Positions 7,087 to 15,266 are shown, counted from the stretch's first letter. The stretch: DNA of 24,037 bases from Bacillota bacterium (GCA_023434855.1 JAEYSJ010000172.1:1-24037), one strand, 5' to 3'. Made by a program: numbers and translations. The notes: a model not told the origin generated them from the letters alone.

Positions 7087-7425
7087 ATGTTTGAATTTCA
7101 TGATTCTACTGAGAATGAAATGTATAGGAAAATATTTCAAGAAAAAGAGTCGATGTGGCTTGAACTGATGGATAAAGCTTTGGACAATAAAAGTTGGTCC
7201 GATAAAGAAATCAAAGATGTTTTACACAGTATTCAAGAATTCGTATGGGGTGATTTCCCGGAAAAAAGAGTAATTAATGCAGAATCTCTCCGCTACGCTT
7301 TGGACAATATGACAAGAGTAGCTATAGCTTTATCGAATGGACAAAAAAATATCGACAGGCATTATATTACTCATAAGCTATATCAGGTTCTTAAAAACCT
7401 GAAAACCAAGGATATAACACTTTAA
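7087..7425 (+). CDS. Hypothetical helical protein, 112 residues
   Basis: Starts at ATG 7087, 6 bases after GGTAGGGGG; an in-frame ATG at 7012 would add 25 residues but lacks a ribosome site. The protein is hydrophilic and looks all-helical (for example IFQEKESMWLELMDKALDN and EIKDVLHSIQEFVWGDF), with no signal peptide, membrane helix or recognisable catalytic motif. I do not recognise a family. It is expressed alone: the terminator hairpin begins inside its last codons. Composition is like that of its neighbours. Confidence 0.6.
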   Translation: MFEFHDSTENEMYRKIFQEKESMWLELMDKALDNKSWSDKEIKDVLHSIQEFVWGDFPEKRVINAESLRYALDNMTRVAIALSNGQKNIDRHYITHKLYQVLKNLKTKDITL

Positions 7426-7450
7426 ACATTGTTTGGGGTGTTATTTTTTT
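7414..7450 (+). terminator. Intrinsic terminator overlapping the stop codon of the 112-residue gene
   Basis: ATAACACTTTAAAC (7414-7427) pairs with GTTTGGGGTGTTAT (7431-7444), using three G-U pairs, around a 3-base loop and followed by TTTTTT. The stop codon TAA (7423-7425) lies in the left arm. Confidence 0.75.
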
Positions 7451-7484
7451 GTGTATCAGAATTTATTGAGGAGGTAGTTTTAAA

Positions 7485-7841
7485 GTGAGGTACCCCATTT
7501 GGGCTGTAGACTTTGACGGCTGCATTCATGATTCCCAGTGCTGGCCTATTATTGGTGAACCGATACCTAAGGCCAAGGAACTCATGATACGCCATAAGTC
7601 CCGTGGTGGTCATATCATTATTAACAGCTGTCGTACCGGGGTTCATGAGGAGGAAGCTAAAAAGTGGCTGATAGCCCACTTCATACCTTTCGACGCAATT
7701 AACAAAAACTTGGACTTCCAAATTGCTAAATATGGCTGCGATTGCCGAAAGATCTGCGCCGATCTTTATATTGATGACAAGAACCCGGGTGGTGCTAATT
7801 GGGAACTGGTTGAACAAATAGCTTTCGATGAACAACAATGA
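7485..7841 (+). CDS. Small HAD-like phosphatase domain protein
   Basis: 118 residues, with a GTG start 10 bases after GAGGAGG. HAD motif I is clear near the N-terminus: AVDFDGCIHD with D9 as predicted nucleophile and D11 as acid/base. Motif II is probably INSCRTG (about 47-52), and motif IV is YIDDKNPGG (about 95-103), with paired Asp for Mg2+. There is almost no cap domain, so this is a minimal HAD of the type seen in phage and bacterial proteins of about 120-150 residues that act on small phosphorylated metabolites or nucleic-acid ends; the substrate cannot be told. It lies 72 bases ahead of the Hsp20 gene with no terminator between, so some co-transcription is possible. Confidence 0.7.
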   Translation: MRYPIWAVDFDGCIHDSQCWPIIGEPIPKAKELMIRHKSRGGHIIINSCRTGVHEEEAKKWLIAHFIPFDAINKNLDFQIAKYGCDCRKICADLYIDDKNPGGANWELVEQIAFDEQQ

Positions 7842-7912
7842 ATGTCAGTATATGAATAAAAATAGTATTATTGGTCATAATTAAAAGCAAAATAAAGAAA
7901 GGGGATTAAAAT

Positions 7913-8341
7913 ATGTCCGGGTTGATGCCATATAATCATAGCGATTTACCTTCACATCTGAAAGAATATTTTAACCGGTTCATGCCAGCTTTTTTTACAG
8001 ACGGCTTTTATTCGCCATCTGAATTCCAGGTAGACCTTCGCGAAACAAATAATGAATATATAATAGATGCTGACCTCCCAGGATTAAAGAAAGAGGATAT
8101 TGGTCTCAACTATAAAAATGGTTATTTAACTATTTTTACAAGCAGAAACGAAACTCGGGAATCTACAGGCGAAAACAATTATATACGTCGTGAAAGACGG
8201 ATAGGTCAATTCCAACGTAGTTTTCATATTGATAATGTTCAGGAAGATAAAATAGAAGCTAAATTTAATGATGGTGTTCTTACTGTCACCTTACCGAAAG
8301 ATAAAAATCAGGCAACACAACGAAATATCCCTATTCATTAA
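7913..8341 (+). CDS. Small heat-shock protein of the Hsp20/alpha-crystallin family
   Basis: 142 residues. A short N-terminal arm (1-38) with aromatic residues is followed by the alpha-crystallin domain (about 39-131), with the family marks DADLPGLKKEDI and, near its end, FNDGVLTVTLPK. The C-terminal tail carries IPI (the IxI motif used for oligomer assembly) at the extreme end. It is an ATP-independent cytoplasmic holdase that keeps unfolded proteins soluble. Start: ATG 7913, 8 bases after AAAGGGG. I looked for a CIRCE operator or a clear RNA thermometer in the 71 bases upstream and saw neither. It ends in a strong bidirectional terminator. Confidence 0.93.
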   Translation: MSGLMPYNHSDLPSHLKEYFNRFMPAFFTDGFYSPSEFQVDLRETNNEYIIDADLPGLKKEDIGLNYKNGYLTIFTSRNETRESTGENNYIRRERRIGQFQRSFHIDNVQEDKIEAKFNDGVLTVTLPKDKNQATQRNIPIH

Positions 8342-8349
8342 ATAAGTAA

Positions 8350-8380
8350 AAAAAGCTGTACGTTTATCGTACAGCTTTTT
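8350..8380. terminator. Bidirectional terminator between hsp20 and the Asp23/Gls24 gene
   Basis: AAAAAGCTGTACG (8350-8362) pairs perfectly with CGTACAGCTTTTT (8368-8380) around TTTAT. A- and T-runs on both sides let it serve the two converging genes. Confidence 0.88.
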
Positions 8381-8397
8381 ACTATTCTTATATACAA

Positions 8398-8769
8398 TTA
8401 TGCAGACTGTTCCTGACGTACCAATTTTTCAACAAATATATCGATGCGTTCAACTTGATAACCGGTGATATTTTCCACTTCAACCGAAATTGTTTCCCTT
8501 ACCTTTTTTAAAGCGTCCGGAATATTGATACCATAAATTAGGCTTAGTTTAATTTCAAAAGATACTTTACCCCTGCAATCGTCCGGCTTATCAGCTTCAG
8601 TTTTCTTTATAATAATTTGCGGGACAAGCTTATCGGCAATAAGTGTTGTTAATTCAGCCAGAGTACCTTTTTTCTCTTGATAAAACACTTCATTTACTTT
8701 TTGGAGTGAAGCACGGGCTAGTTCTGCAAATACCTCATCGTTGATAACGGTCTTGCTAATTGCTTCCAT
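8398..8769 (-). CDS. Asp23/Gls24 family envelope stress protein
   Basis: 123 residues without membrane helices. The C-terminal half carries the Asp23/Gls24 (DUF322) pattern: SFEIKLSLIYGINIPDALKK followed by a helix and NITGYQVERIDIFVEKLV. Family members are cytoplasmic, often membrane-attached through a partner, and are induced by cell-envelope or alkaline stress in staphylococci and enterococci; the biochemical action is not established. The N-terminal half differs from the usual family by a longer helical stretch. Start: ATG 8769 with GGGGAGG 8 bases upstream. It is divergent from the gene at 8947, and the 177 bases between them hold a perfect inverted repeat. Confidence 0.75.
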   Translation of the reverse strand: MEAISKTVINDEVFAELARASLQKVNEVFYQEKKGTLAELTTLIADKLVPQIIIKKTEADKPDDCRGKVSFEIKLSLIYGINIPDALKKVRETISVEVENITGYQVERIDIFVEKLVRQEQSA

Positions 8770-8793
8770 AGATCATACCTCCCCATTATTTGT

Positions 8794-8865
8794 AATTACA
8801 GTAAAAATATTCAATATTATTTAAGTAAAAACCTTTATTTTGGCCAAAGAATTTTTACTGTAATT
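8794..8865. repeat. 15-bp perfect inverted repeat in the divergent promoter region
   Basis: AATTACAGTAAAAAT (8794-8808) and ATTTTTACTGTAATT (8851-8865) are exact reverse complements separated by 42 bases. A third partial copy (AGTAAAAACC, 8824-8833) and a TTTGGCCAAA palindrome (8839-8848) lie between. Position between two divergent starts suggests paired operator sites or DNA looping rather than a terminator. The regulator is unknown. Confidence 0.8.
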
Positions 8866-8946
8866 TCAACTACGATGAAAGCCTCAGCGAAATTCAGATG
8901 GTTGTAAAATTTTATCCGGGGAATCATATTACCGGGAGGTGATATA

Positions 8947-9252
8947 ATGGCAACAAAAATATTTAGTCCGGAAAAAGTCTTTGATTTAAGCGGAATTGAA
9001 AACTCACTCCAGAACGATCAAAAAGACATCCAAAATAATGCTCAAAATTCCGAACAGCAGCATGAATCGTCTGCCTTTATTGGACCGGCTGGAGCGCCCG
9101 TATCATCATCAGGTGGCACCTCTAGAATGGCAATAATGAAGTCAGGCAGTATAACGACAAATCCGGAAATTGAACAGCAGCAAAGTGATTTTCGTAGAAA
9201 ACCTGATGGTGAAAGCCAGTATCAAAACCAGCCGAAACCTTTATTGCATTAA
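8947..9252 (+). CDS. Hypothetical disordered Gln/Asn/Ser-rich protein, 101 residues
   Basis: ATG 8947 lies 7 bases after GGGAGG. The protein is hydrophilic and low in complexity (many Q, N, S, E), with a Gly/Ala/Pro stretch FIGPAGAPVSSSGG in the middle and a QPKPLLH end. There is no signal peptide, membrane segment or known domain, so most of it is likely disordered. No family is recognised. It has its own strong terminator directly after the stop and shares its upstream region with the divergent Asp23/Gls24 gene, which suggests but does not prove a related stress or sporulation role. Confidence 0.6.
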   Translation: MATKIFSPEKVFDLSGIENSLQNDQKDIQNNAQNSEQQHESSAFIGPAGAPVSSSGGTSRMAIMKSGSITTNPEIEQQQSDFRRKPDGESQYQNQPKPLLH

Positions 9253-9277
9253 GCGCGGCGGTTAGGCCGCGCTTTTA
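9251..9277 (+). terminator. Intrinsic terminator after the disordered-protein gene
   Basis: AAGCGCGGC (9251-9259) pairs with GCCGCGCTT (9266-9274) followed by TTA. It includes the last base of the stop codon region; GC-rich stem, short T-tail. Confidence 0.75.
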
Positions 9278-9371
9278 CTTAAATTATTGAATGATGACCA
9301 GCCAAAATTTTAAAACAACTCATCAGTGGACAAAGGTCACATTATTACATTTTTAACGGGGGAAAAATAGT

Positions 9372-10133
9372 GTGGGAAAGAAAAAATTAGTCTATATTGG
9401 CCTGTTGCTGGTAATAATCTGTTCCATCCTAGCTTATTACCACTTCAAAAAGCCGCTGCAAGTTCCACAACCTGTACCTCAAGAAAGCCGCTATAAAAGA
9501 GGACATAATATCCCTGGAAAGCTTTATTGGGCCGGTAGTATTCAAGATAAAAAAATTGCTCTCACGTTCGATGATGGTCCGGAGGAAAAATGGACCCCCC
9601 AAATTCTCGATATACTCAAACAAAAAAACGTAAAAGCAACATTTTTCGTTATCGGCAAACAGGTACAAAAATATCCTGAAATGCTACGGCAAATTGATTC
9701 AGAAGGTCATATAGTTGGTGACCATACTTTGGACCATGTCGACCTAACAAAATTAGGCGCGCAGCAGGTTGATAATGAAATAGAAAGTTGTGCTTCAATA
9801 ATACATGAGACAATCGGCAAAACACCAAAGTTTGTAAGGCCCCCTTTTGGATTTCACAATCCGGTTGTAGATAATGCTATTTATTCTAAAAATCGAATTA
9901 TTGTTTTATGGTCCCTTGATACAGAAGACTGGACGGGTTTAGATGCGGCAGCAGTGAAAGCCAGAATAATACCTAAAATGCAAAATGGCTTTATTATATT
10001 GCAGCATGATGGCGAGAATCCAAAACTCACAGGCAGCATTCAGGCGTTACCAGACATTATTGATAATCTAAGGGCGCAAGGATACACTTTTGTTACGGTT
10101 TCCGAGTTATTAGATACTGAACCGTATCAGTAA
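9372..10133 (+). CDS. Membrane-anchored polysaccharide deacetylase (CE4, PdaB-like)
   Basis: 253 residues. An N-terminal membrane anchor (about 7-23) is followed by a linker and a complete NodB/CE4 domain. All five catalytic motifs are visible: TFDDGP (65-70), HTLDH with metal ligands H118 and H122, RPPFG (156-160), DTEDW (183-187) and IILQHDG (208-214). Enzymes of this class remove N-acetyl groups from peptidoglycan or related glycans outside the membrane, using a divalent metal. In spore formers the nearest relatives (PdaB/YlxY-type) serve cortex or wall maturation; vegetative wall modification is equally possible. The start is GTG 9372 with GGGGG 9 bases upstream. It is a single gene, and its stop codon is part of a terminator shared with the converging RND pump gene. 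Confidence 0.88.
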   Translation: MGKKKLVYIGLLLVIICSILAYYHFKKPLQVPQPVPQESRYKRGHNIPGKLYWAGSIQDKKIALTFDDGPEEKWTPQILDILKQKNVKATFFVIGKQVQKYPEMLRQIDSEGHIVGDHTLDHVDLTKLGAQQVDNEIESCASIIHETIGKTPKFVRPPFGFHNPVVDNAIYSKNRIIVLWSLDTEDWTGLDAAAVKARIIPKMQNGFIILQHDGENPKLTGSIQALPDIIDNLRAQGYTFVTVSELLDTEPYQ

Positions 10134-10164
10134 ACTCGTCCAAGCTTTAGCTGGACGAGTTTAC
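10130..10164. terminator. Shared terminator built into both converging genes' ends
   Basis: GTAAACTCGTCCA (10130-10142) pairs with TGGACGAGTTTAC (10152-10164), with a few further pairs inside. The stem contains the TAA of the deacetylase gene and, on the minus strand, the last codons and TAA of the RND pump gene. T-tails are short on both sides. Confidence 0.7.
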
Positions 10165-13100
10165 TACTTTTGTCACAACTTCTTTCAACAGGTACGGCAT
10201 ACTTCTAACCTTTTGCCACAAATTGAGTGGGTTATTTTGAAAATACAGGAAGATAATCGGGATGATAATAAGGGTAAAGAAAGTTGATGATAGAAGACCA
10301 CCGATAAGCACCCAGGCCATGCTGACCCTGGTTTCCGATCCTGCAGTCATTGCCAGCGCAGTTGGGAGCATGCCGACAACCATGGTTAATGTTGTCATAA
10401 AAATTGGCTTGATCCTGGTTCTGCCTGCCTCAATAATCGCGTCACGGGCATCCATTCCTTCTTCCATCAGTGTTAGAGTATAGTCCAGCAACAACGTACC
10501 GTTTTTAGCAACTACGCCATCCATTACCAATACACCTATCAGTGAGTAAAGGTTAATAGTATTACGGGTAAAAGCTAAAAAGGCTAGCGATCCGATTAAG
10601 CCCAGCGGCAGTGAAAACATCCGAATAACCGGAGTGGATACTGATTCGTACAAGACTGCCAGCAGCATATAGACAAGAACAAGTGACAATCCCAATGCTT
10701 GTGCCATCTCGCCAAAGGTGGACGTCATATTATCAGCCTGGCCGGTAAACCTGTAAGTAATACCGGTGCCAAGATCATCAGGCTTTATATTTGCTTTAAT
10801 GTCGTTTAATACTTCCTGCAGCGGGCGATCGGTAATGTTTGCAGATAGATTGATTGATTCTTGTTTGTCAACACGGCGCAACATTACTGGTCCGGCGGCA
10901 TCCTGAATCGTTGCGATATCACCAAGTTTTACAAGGGAGTTTCCTGCCTGAATCGGAATGGAACTTAAATCAGATGGTTTAAAACCATCGCTGCCTTGCA
11001 GGCGCACGTTAATAGCTGTATCCTGACCGTCATTAGTTGGGTCATTGGCGTAAAAACCGGCTTGAGCACCGGCTATTGCCGCATTGAATACTGAGTTGAT
11101 ATTGTTGACGGTGGTGTTATAGAATTTCAGCTTTTCACGGTCCACTGAAAGTCGCAGTTCAGGCATACCTTCCGTATAAGAACTGCGGATATCTTTTACG
11201 CCCTTAACCTGAGTTAATATTTCCTGAATTCGATAGGATGCTTTTACCAAGTTGGCTAGATTTTGCCCCTGGAGCTCGATTTGTACCGGGGCGGTATTAG
11301 GACCACCACTGCCGGCGCCACCTGACACTCCGGCGATGGAAGATTGTGTTTCGCTTACTTGTACTACTGCAGTTGGCAGACTTTTTTTAAGCTGTTGGCG
11401 AACCTGATCGGTCACGTCCCAAACACTCCGCTGACGATCCTTTCTGTCAACCATCTGGACGCTGATACTGCCTGAATAACCTGCCGGTGAGCCGACACTT
11501 GACAGATAGTTGGTAACTTCAGGAATTGTCGTTAAGTAATTTTCAACTCTGCGAACCGCTATATTTGTTTGGTCAATATTTGTGCCAACAGGTAATTGAA
11601 TGTTTATGCGAAAAGCGCCTTCATCCGTTTGCGGCATATATTCAGAGCCGATTACTCCCAGTGGTATAAGGGAGATAGCGGCAAAAAAGATGATGAGTAT
11701 GCCGGCAATAAGTTTCTTAGCGTTATTTAGGCTCCAGCGCAGCAGCATTTCATATTTGGCGATGGTTTTTTGTTCCAGGTTGGACATGAAGCGCCATAGG
11801 CGGCCTTCGGGCTCAATTTCACCACTGGCAAAGAAGCGTGAAGCCAGCATCGGGGTTAGCGTAAACGAGACAAACATGGAAAATAAAGTAGCAAAAACAA
11901 TCGTCAAACCAAATTGACGGAAGTATTGGCCGGTCATGCCGTTCATAAAGGCGATTGGCATAAATACCACAACGTCACAGAGGGTAATGGCAATGGCTGC
12001 CATCCCGATCTCTGTCCTTCCTTCCTCAGCGGCTGTGCGGGAATCTTTACCCATTCGCAAATGGCGATGAATGTTTTCAAGTACGACTATAGAGTCATCG
12101 ACCAGGATACCAATGCACAGCGACATTCCCATCAGTGACATCATATTAAAGGTGAATCCGGCAATATACATAGCGAAAAACGTGGAAACCAGTGAAGTAG
12201 GAATGGCGATTAAAACCGCTGCGGTGGAACGCCAGCCTCGTAAGAAAATGTATAGTACCAAACCGGTAGTAAACAAGCCTTCAATCAAGGCTTCCAGTGT
12301 ATTGTGCAGCGAATCTTGTACAAATTGAGAGGCGTCGGTAACAACAATAAACTGATAATCAGGATATTCGGCCCTGAGACTATCCAATTGCGCCTTAGTT
12401 GCTTTCGCAGTATCTACCAGGTTTGCATCACTGTTTTTATATACAGTCAGGGAAATTACATCCTGCCCATTTGTTCGTGCATACCGGGTAACACGGGCAT
12501 CCTGTTCTTTAATTGACGCCAGGTCGGTCAGAGGAATATTTTGACCTTTTCCATTTGTTACATGAATTGAGGCAAGTTCTTCCGGTGAAGCATATTGTGC
12601 AGTTAACCGCACATTGGTTTCACTTTTATCATTAAATACTGAACCCGCCGGTGTCAAAGTGTTTTCTTGCTGGATCCGGGTTACTATTTGGCTTAGTGAA
12701 ATATTGTAGTAAGAGAGTTTATCCTTATCTACCTCAACAGCTACTTCTTTGTCCCGGCCACCGTCCAGCTGTACGTCAGATACACCGCTCGATCTTTGCA
12801 GTCGTTCTACAAAAACATCGTTAGCTAAAGTGTAAACATCGGACAAGGGTTTGTCCGCAATAACTGAAATCTCCATTATTGGCGTGGCATTAAGGTCACG
12901 TTTGATTACTACCGGTTCTTGAATTCCTGTTGGGAGCCTGCTGCGGGCTGCGTCAACGTACTTTGTGGCATCAATAGCTGAGAAATCGGCATTTGCCCAA
13001 AATTCAAACTCTAAAATGATGATTGCCTTTTCAGGCCGGGCAATGGAAGTCATGTGTTTTAAGTTTGATAGTGATGACAGTGAGTTTTCCAGCGGCTTGA

Positions 13101-13290
13101 TAACGTCCTGCTCGATCTCCTCGGTTCCAGCGCCAGGGTAATTCACTGATACTGTAACATAAGGTGTATTAATGGCAGGCAGCAGTTCGACGCCAATACG
13201 GTAGAAGCTGTATAAACCGAGGACCACGAACAACATTACAATCATGGTAATGCCCACCGGTTTTTTAATGGAAAACCGTGTTATATTCAT
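10147..13290 (-). CDS. RND efflux pump, HAE1/AcrB family inner-membrane transporter
   Basis: 1047 residues, the usual length for AcrB/MexB-type pumps. Layout is that of the family: TM1 (about 12-30), a large extracytoplasmic loop, TM2-6 from about residue 335, a second large loop, and TM8-12 at the end. The proton-relay pair is present in GILVDDSIVVLENIHRHL (about residue 398-399), and the TM10 Lys in MDGVVAKNGTLLLDY. A Gly/Ser-rich insertion (GVSGGAGSGGPN) is seen in the second loop. It exports drugs or other amphiphiles using the proton gradient, together with the adaptor encoded just upstream and an outer-membrane channel not present here. Start ATG overlaps the adaptor stop as ATGA (translational coupling). 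The last codons form the terminator stem. Confidence 0.95.
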   Translation of the reverse strand: MNITRFSIKKPVGITMIVMLFVVLGLYSFYRIGVELLPAINTPYVTVSVNYPGAGTEEIEQDVIKPLENSLSSLSNLKHMTSIARPEKAIIILEFEFWANADFSAIDATKYVDAARSRLPTGIQEPVVIKRDLNATPIMEISVIADKPLSDVYTLANDVFVERLQRSSGVSDVQLDGGRDKEVAVEVDKDKLSYYNISLSQIVTRIQQENTLTPAGSVFNDKSETNVRLTAQYASPEELASIHVTNGKGQNIPLTDLASIKEQDARVTRYARTNGQDVISLTVYKNSDANLVDTAKATKAQLDSLRAEYPDYQFIVVTDASQFVQDSLHNTLEALIEGLFTTGLVLYIFLRGWRSTAAVLIAIPTSLVSTFFAMYIAGFTFNMMSLMGMSLCIGILVDDSIVVLENIHRHLRMGKDSRTAAEEGRTEIGMAAIAITLCDVVVFMPIAFMNGMTGQYFRQFGLTIVFATLFSMFVSFTLTPMLASRFFASGEIEPEGRLWRFMSNLEQKTIAKYEMLLRWSLNNAKKLIAGILIIFFAAISLIPLGVIGSEYMPQTDEGAFRINIQLPVGTNIDQTNIAVRRVENYLTTIPEVTNYLSSVGSPAGYSGSISVQMVDRKDRQRSVWDVTDQVRQQLKKSLPTAVVQVSETQSSIAGVSGGAGSGGPNTAPVQIELQGQNLANLVKASYRIQEILTQVKGVKDIRSSYTEGMPELRLSVDREKLKFYNTTVNNINSVFNAAIAGAQAGFYANDPTNDGQDTAINVRLQGSDGFKPSDLSSIPIQAGNSLVKLGDIATIQDAAGPVMLRRVDKQESINLSANITDRPLQEVLNDIKANIKPDDLGTGITYRFTGQADNMTSTFGEMAQALGLSLVLVYMLLAVLYESVSTPVIRMFSLPLGLIGSLAFLAFTRNTINLYSLIGVLVMDGVVAKNGTLLLDYTLTLMEEGMDARDAIIEAGRTRIKPIFMTTLTMVVGMLPTALAMTAGSETRVSMAWVLIGGLLSSTFFTLIIIPIIFLYFQNNPLNLWQKVRSMPYLLKEVVTKVVNSSS

Positions 13291-14552
13291 TTGTCTTCAC
13301 CCCTATTATCCTGGGAGGCTAAATTCGGAATAACCGTTATTCCTGAGCGCAACCGGGCCAAGTTGGAAACAGCAATTTGTTCGCCTTCAGTAAGACCATT
13401 TAAAATTTCGACGCTGTCATCACCTTTGGCGCCAATTTGAACGGCGCGTTCTTCGACAGCATTTTTTGAGTCAACAACATAGACAAAATAATTGCCATTC
13501 TTTTCAAGTACCGCGTCTTTAGGAACAACTAAAACGTTGGGACGAAGAATAGCATTGATCGCCGTTCTGGCAAACATGCCGCTTCTCACTTCGCTGCCAG
13601 GATTTGTAAGAGCAATGCGCAGTGAAAAAGTCTGGCTTTGCGAATCATTGGCCGGGCTAATATAGATAATCCGGCCTGGGTATGTTTGACTTAAAGACTG
13701 GATTTGAATATCAACATTCATGCCTTGCGTAAGAGCAGACAAATCCTGTTCAGAAACCTGGCAATCTACATAAATGTGACTGTTGTCAACGATACTCAGC
13801 AGTTTTTGTCCTGCCTGCACCATATTGCCTACTTCCACTTGACGAAAGCCGATAATACCGCTTCTGGCAGCACGGAGAACAAGATCATCGCGTTGTTTTT
13901 GCGCAGCATTTACGTTTTGTTCAGATTTCTGAGCAGCAGCTCTGGCCGATTCAATAGCTGAAGGCACGGAACTTGTGTTCATTTGGTTAGCCAAAGTATC
14001 CAGCGCTGCTTTAGCATCAGCTAACTGTTGTTCATCGGTATCAAGCTGTTCTTTAGAAACAGCCCCGATGTTATAGAGAGTCTTATAGCGTTCGTAGTCT
14101 GTCTTCGCCCGTTGATAGTCGGCCTGTGCTTTATCATAGTTGGACTTAAATGAAACTTCATTGGTAACGGCATCGGCAGAAGCTTGTTGATATGCAGCCT
14201 TATTTTGTTTTACGGAAATGTCTGCATCACCGGTGTCCTGGACTATAAGCGTCTCTCCGGCAGCGACCTGTTGTCCTAAATCGGCATAAACTGCAGTTAC
14301 GCGTCCTTGGTATTTTGCTGCAATATCAACCTGCGCTTCGGGAACAGTCTGCCCTGATAACGTAATTCTCTTTATAAGATTTGTGTGTGATACAGTAAGT
14401 ACATTTACTGTTGTTTGCTGTTTACCGGTAACCGCTGCCTGAGGGGCACTATGCTTACGTATCATTTGTATGGTTCCCCAAATTCCTAAACAGGCAATTA
14501 CGATACCGGCAATAATAAGTAATTTTCTTTTGTCAATTGACCGGCCTTTCAT
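13287..14552 (-). CDS. RND efflux adaptor (periplasmic membrane-fusion protein)
   Basis: 421 residues. N-terminal anchor (about 10-28), then a barrel-sandwich half (AAKYQGRVTAVYADLGQQVAAGETL), a long alpha-helical hairpin (about 110-230, coiled-coil rich in Ala, Gln and Lys), the second lipoyl half (RAARSGIIGFRQVEVGNMV), a beta-barrel and a membrane-proximal domain near GLTEGEQIAVSNL. No lipobox Cys is present, so the protein is held by an uncleaved anchor. It bridges the RND pump to an outer-membrane factor. Start: ATG 14552 with AAAGGAG 8 bases upstream, lying 20 bases inside the MarR gene. The 4-base overlap with the pump gene shows the three genes are one operon. Confidence 0.92.
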   Translation of the reverse strand: MKGRSIDKRKLLIIAGIVIACLGIWGTIQMIRKHSAPQAAVTGKQQTTVNVLTVSHTNLIKRITLSGQTVPEAQVDIAAKYQGRVTAVYADLGQQVAAGETLIVQDTGDADISVKQNKAAYQQASADAVTNEVSFKSNYDKAQADYQRAKTDYERYKTLYNIGAVSKEQLDTDEQQLADAKAALDTLANQMNTSSVPSAIESARAAAQKSEQNVNAAQKQRDDLVLRAARSGIIGFRQVEVGNMVQAGQKLLSIVDNSHIYVDCQVSEQDLSALTQGMNVDIQIQSLSQTYPGRIIYISPANDSQSQTFSLRIALTNPGSEVRSGMFARTAINAILRPNVLVVPKDAVLEKNGNYFVYVVDSKNAVEERAVQIGAKGDDSVEILNGLTEGEQIAVSNLARLRSGITVIPNLASQDNRGEDK

Positions 14553-15033
14553 AATATAAGCTCCTTTCTCTTTCAGGAGAATCGTCTGAGTCTAATTTCT
14601 GTATTGGTAGTCTTAATGTAATAGCGTTAACAGCCATACGCTGCAGTAAATTATAACTGATCTCTTTTTCCTCCGGTGTGAAATTTGCGGTAATTATACA
14701 GGCCCATTTCTTTAATACTGCGAGGATTTTTGGTTCCAGGGCTTTTCCTCTTTCGGTTAAGAATACTTTATTGGCCCGTTTGTCATTTAAATCTTTTTCC
14801 CGTATTATATAGCCAATGTTTTCAAGGCTCGCAATAGTCCGGGCTATCGTTGCTTTATCAACGTTTAAGCTTTTTCTCAGTGAATCCTGTGTTACGCCTT
14901 CTTCGCGATAAAGACACAACAAAATAGAAACATGTGCACCGCCAATGCCGTACTGCCCCATCTGCTGGTCAAAATAACCCTGTCCGATACGATACAGCAC
15001 AGATATCCACTTGCCTAAATATGGTTTATCCAT
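14533..15033 (-). CDS. MarR-family transcriptional regulator of the RND operon
   Basis: 166 residues, a typical MarR size. The winged-helix domain is clear: a helix-turn-helix near TQDSLRKSLNVDKATIARTIASL (residues about 48-70) and the wing EKDLNDKRANKVFLTERG, whose D-x-R pattern is conserved in MarR proteins. Helices at both ends would dimerise. As the first gene of the marR-adaptor-pump operon it most likely represses its own transcription and is released by pump substrates. A candidate palindrome overlaps the promoter. Start: ATG 15033, with AAGGAGG 5 bases upstream. The C-terminal 20 or so residues are encoded over the adaptor start. Family assignment is firm; the ligand is unknown. Confidence 0.92.
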   Translation of the reverse strand: MDKPYLGKWISVLYRIGQGYFDQQMGQYGIGGAHVSILLCLYREEGVTQDSLRKSLNVDKATIARTIASLENIGYIIREKDLNDKRANKVFLTERGKALEPKILAVLKKWACIITANFTPEEKEISYNLLQRMAVNAITLRLPIQKLDSDDSPERERSLYYERPVN

Positions 15034-15049
15034 TTCAGCCTCCTTACTT

Positions 15050-15070
15050 ATGTAAACAATATAGATACAT
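15050..15070. promoter_or_regulatory. Candidate MarR operator palindrome
   Basis: ATGTA-N11-TACAT (15050-15070) spans the predicted transcript start and touches the -10 of the marR promoter, the classic place for a self-repressing MarR protein. Related TTATGTAAA-like words recur at 15172-15180 and 15190-15197. Pattern and position only. Confidence 0.4.
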
Positions 15071-15098
15071 TTTAGCAGATAGTTGGTTGCGAAATCAA
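15069..15098 (-). promoter_or_regulatory. Sigma-A-like promoter of the marR-adaptor-RND operon
   Basis: Minus-strand TTGATT (15098-15093) and TAAAAT (15074-15069) are 18 bases apart, giving a start near 15062 and a leader of about 28 bases before the marR ATG. Best match in the intergenic region. Confidence 0.6.
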
Positions 15099-15228
15099 CA
15101 AGTTCAGCAAAATTGTTAACATAAATGATTGGGCATTATGGATTTTTATACTAATAAATGTGGTTGTTTGCTTTACATAATTAATACATATTATGTTTGT
15201 ATAAAAATTTCTGTTGCCGTGATAGTAT

Positions 15229-15266
15229 AAAAAAACCCTTAGCCCTATGAATGGACTAAAGGTTTG
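15229..15266 (-). terminator. Terminator of the MacAB-type operon
   Basis: On the minus strand AAACCTTTAGTCC (15266-15254) pairs with GGGCTAAGGGTTT around a 7-base loop, followed by TTTTTTATAC. It lies about 70 bases after the permease stop, separating this operon from the marR operon downstream. The rest of the stretch between 15099 and 15334 holds no gene that I can support. Confidence 0.8.

Noticed and set aside
7422..7838. 138-codon open frame on the minus strand
   Set aside because: It is antisense to the HAD-like gene, has no ribosome site, and the plus-strand frame shows clear HAD motifs.
7842..7912. CIRCE operator or RNA thermometer before hsp20
   Set aside because: No TTAGCACTC-type inverted repeat and no clear hairpin that would mask the ribosome site were seen.
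8925..8931. CATATTA as a sigma-F/sigma-G -10 for the disordered-protein gene
   Set aside because: The transcript would begin within or after the ribosome site at 8934-8939, and no matching -35 is present.
12304..12516. Open frames on the plus strand inside the RND pump gene
   Set aside because: They are antisense shadows without ribosome sites; the pump reads through the region with full family similarity.
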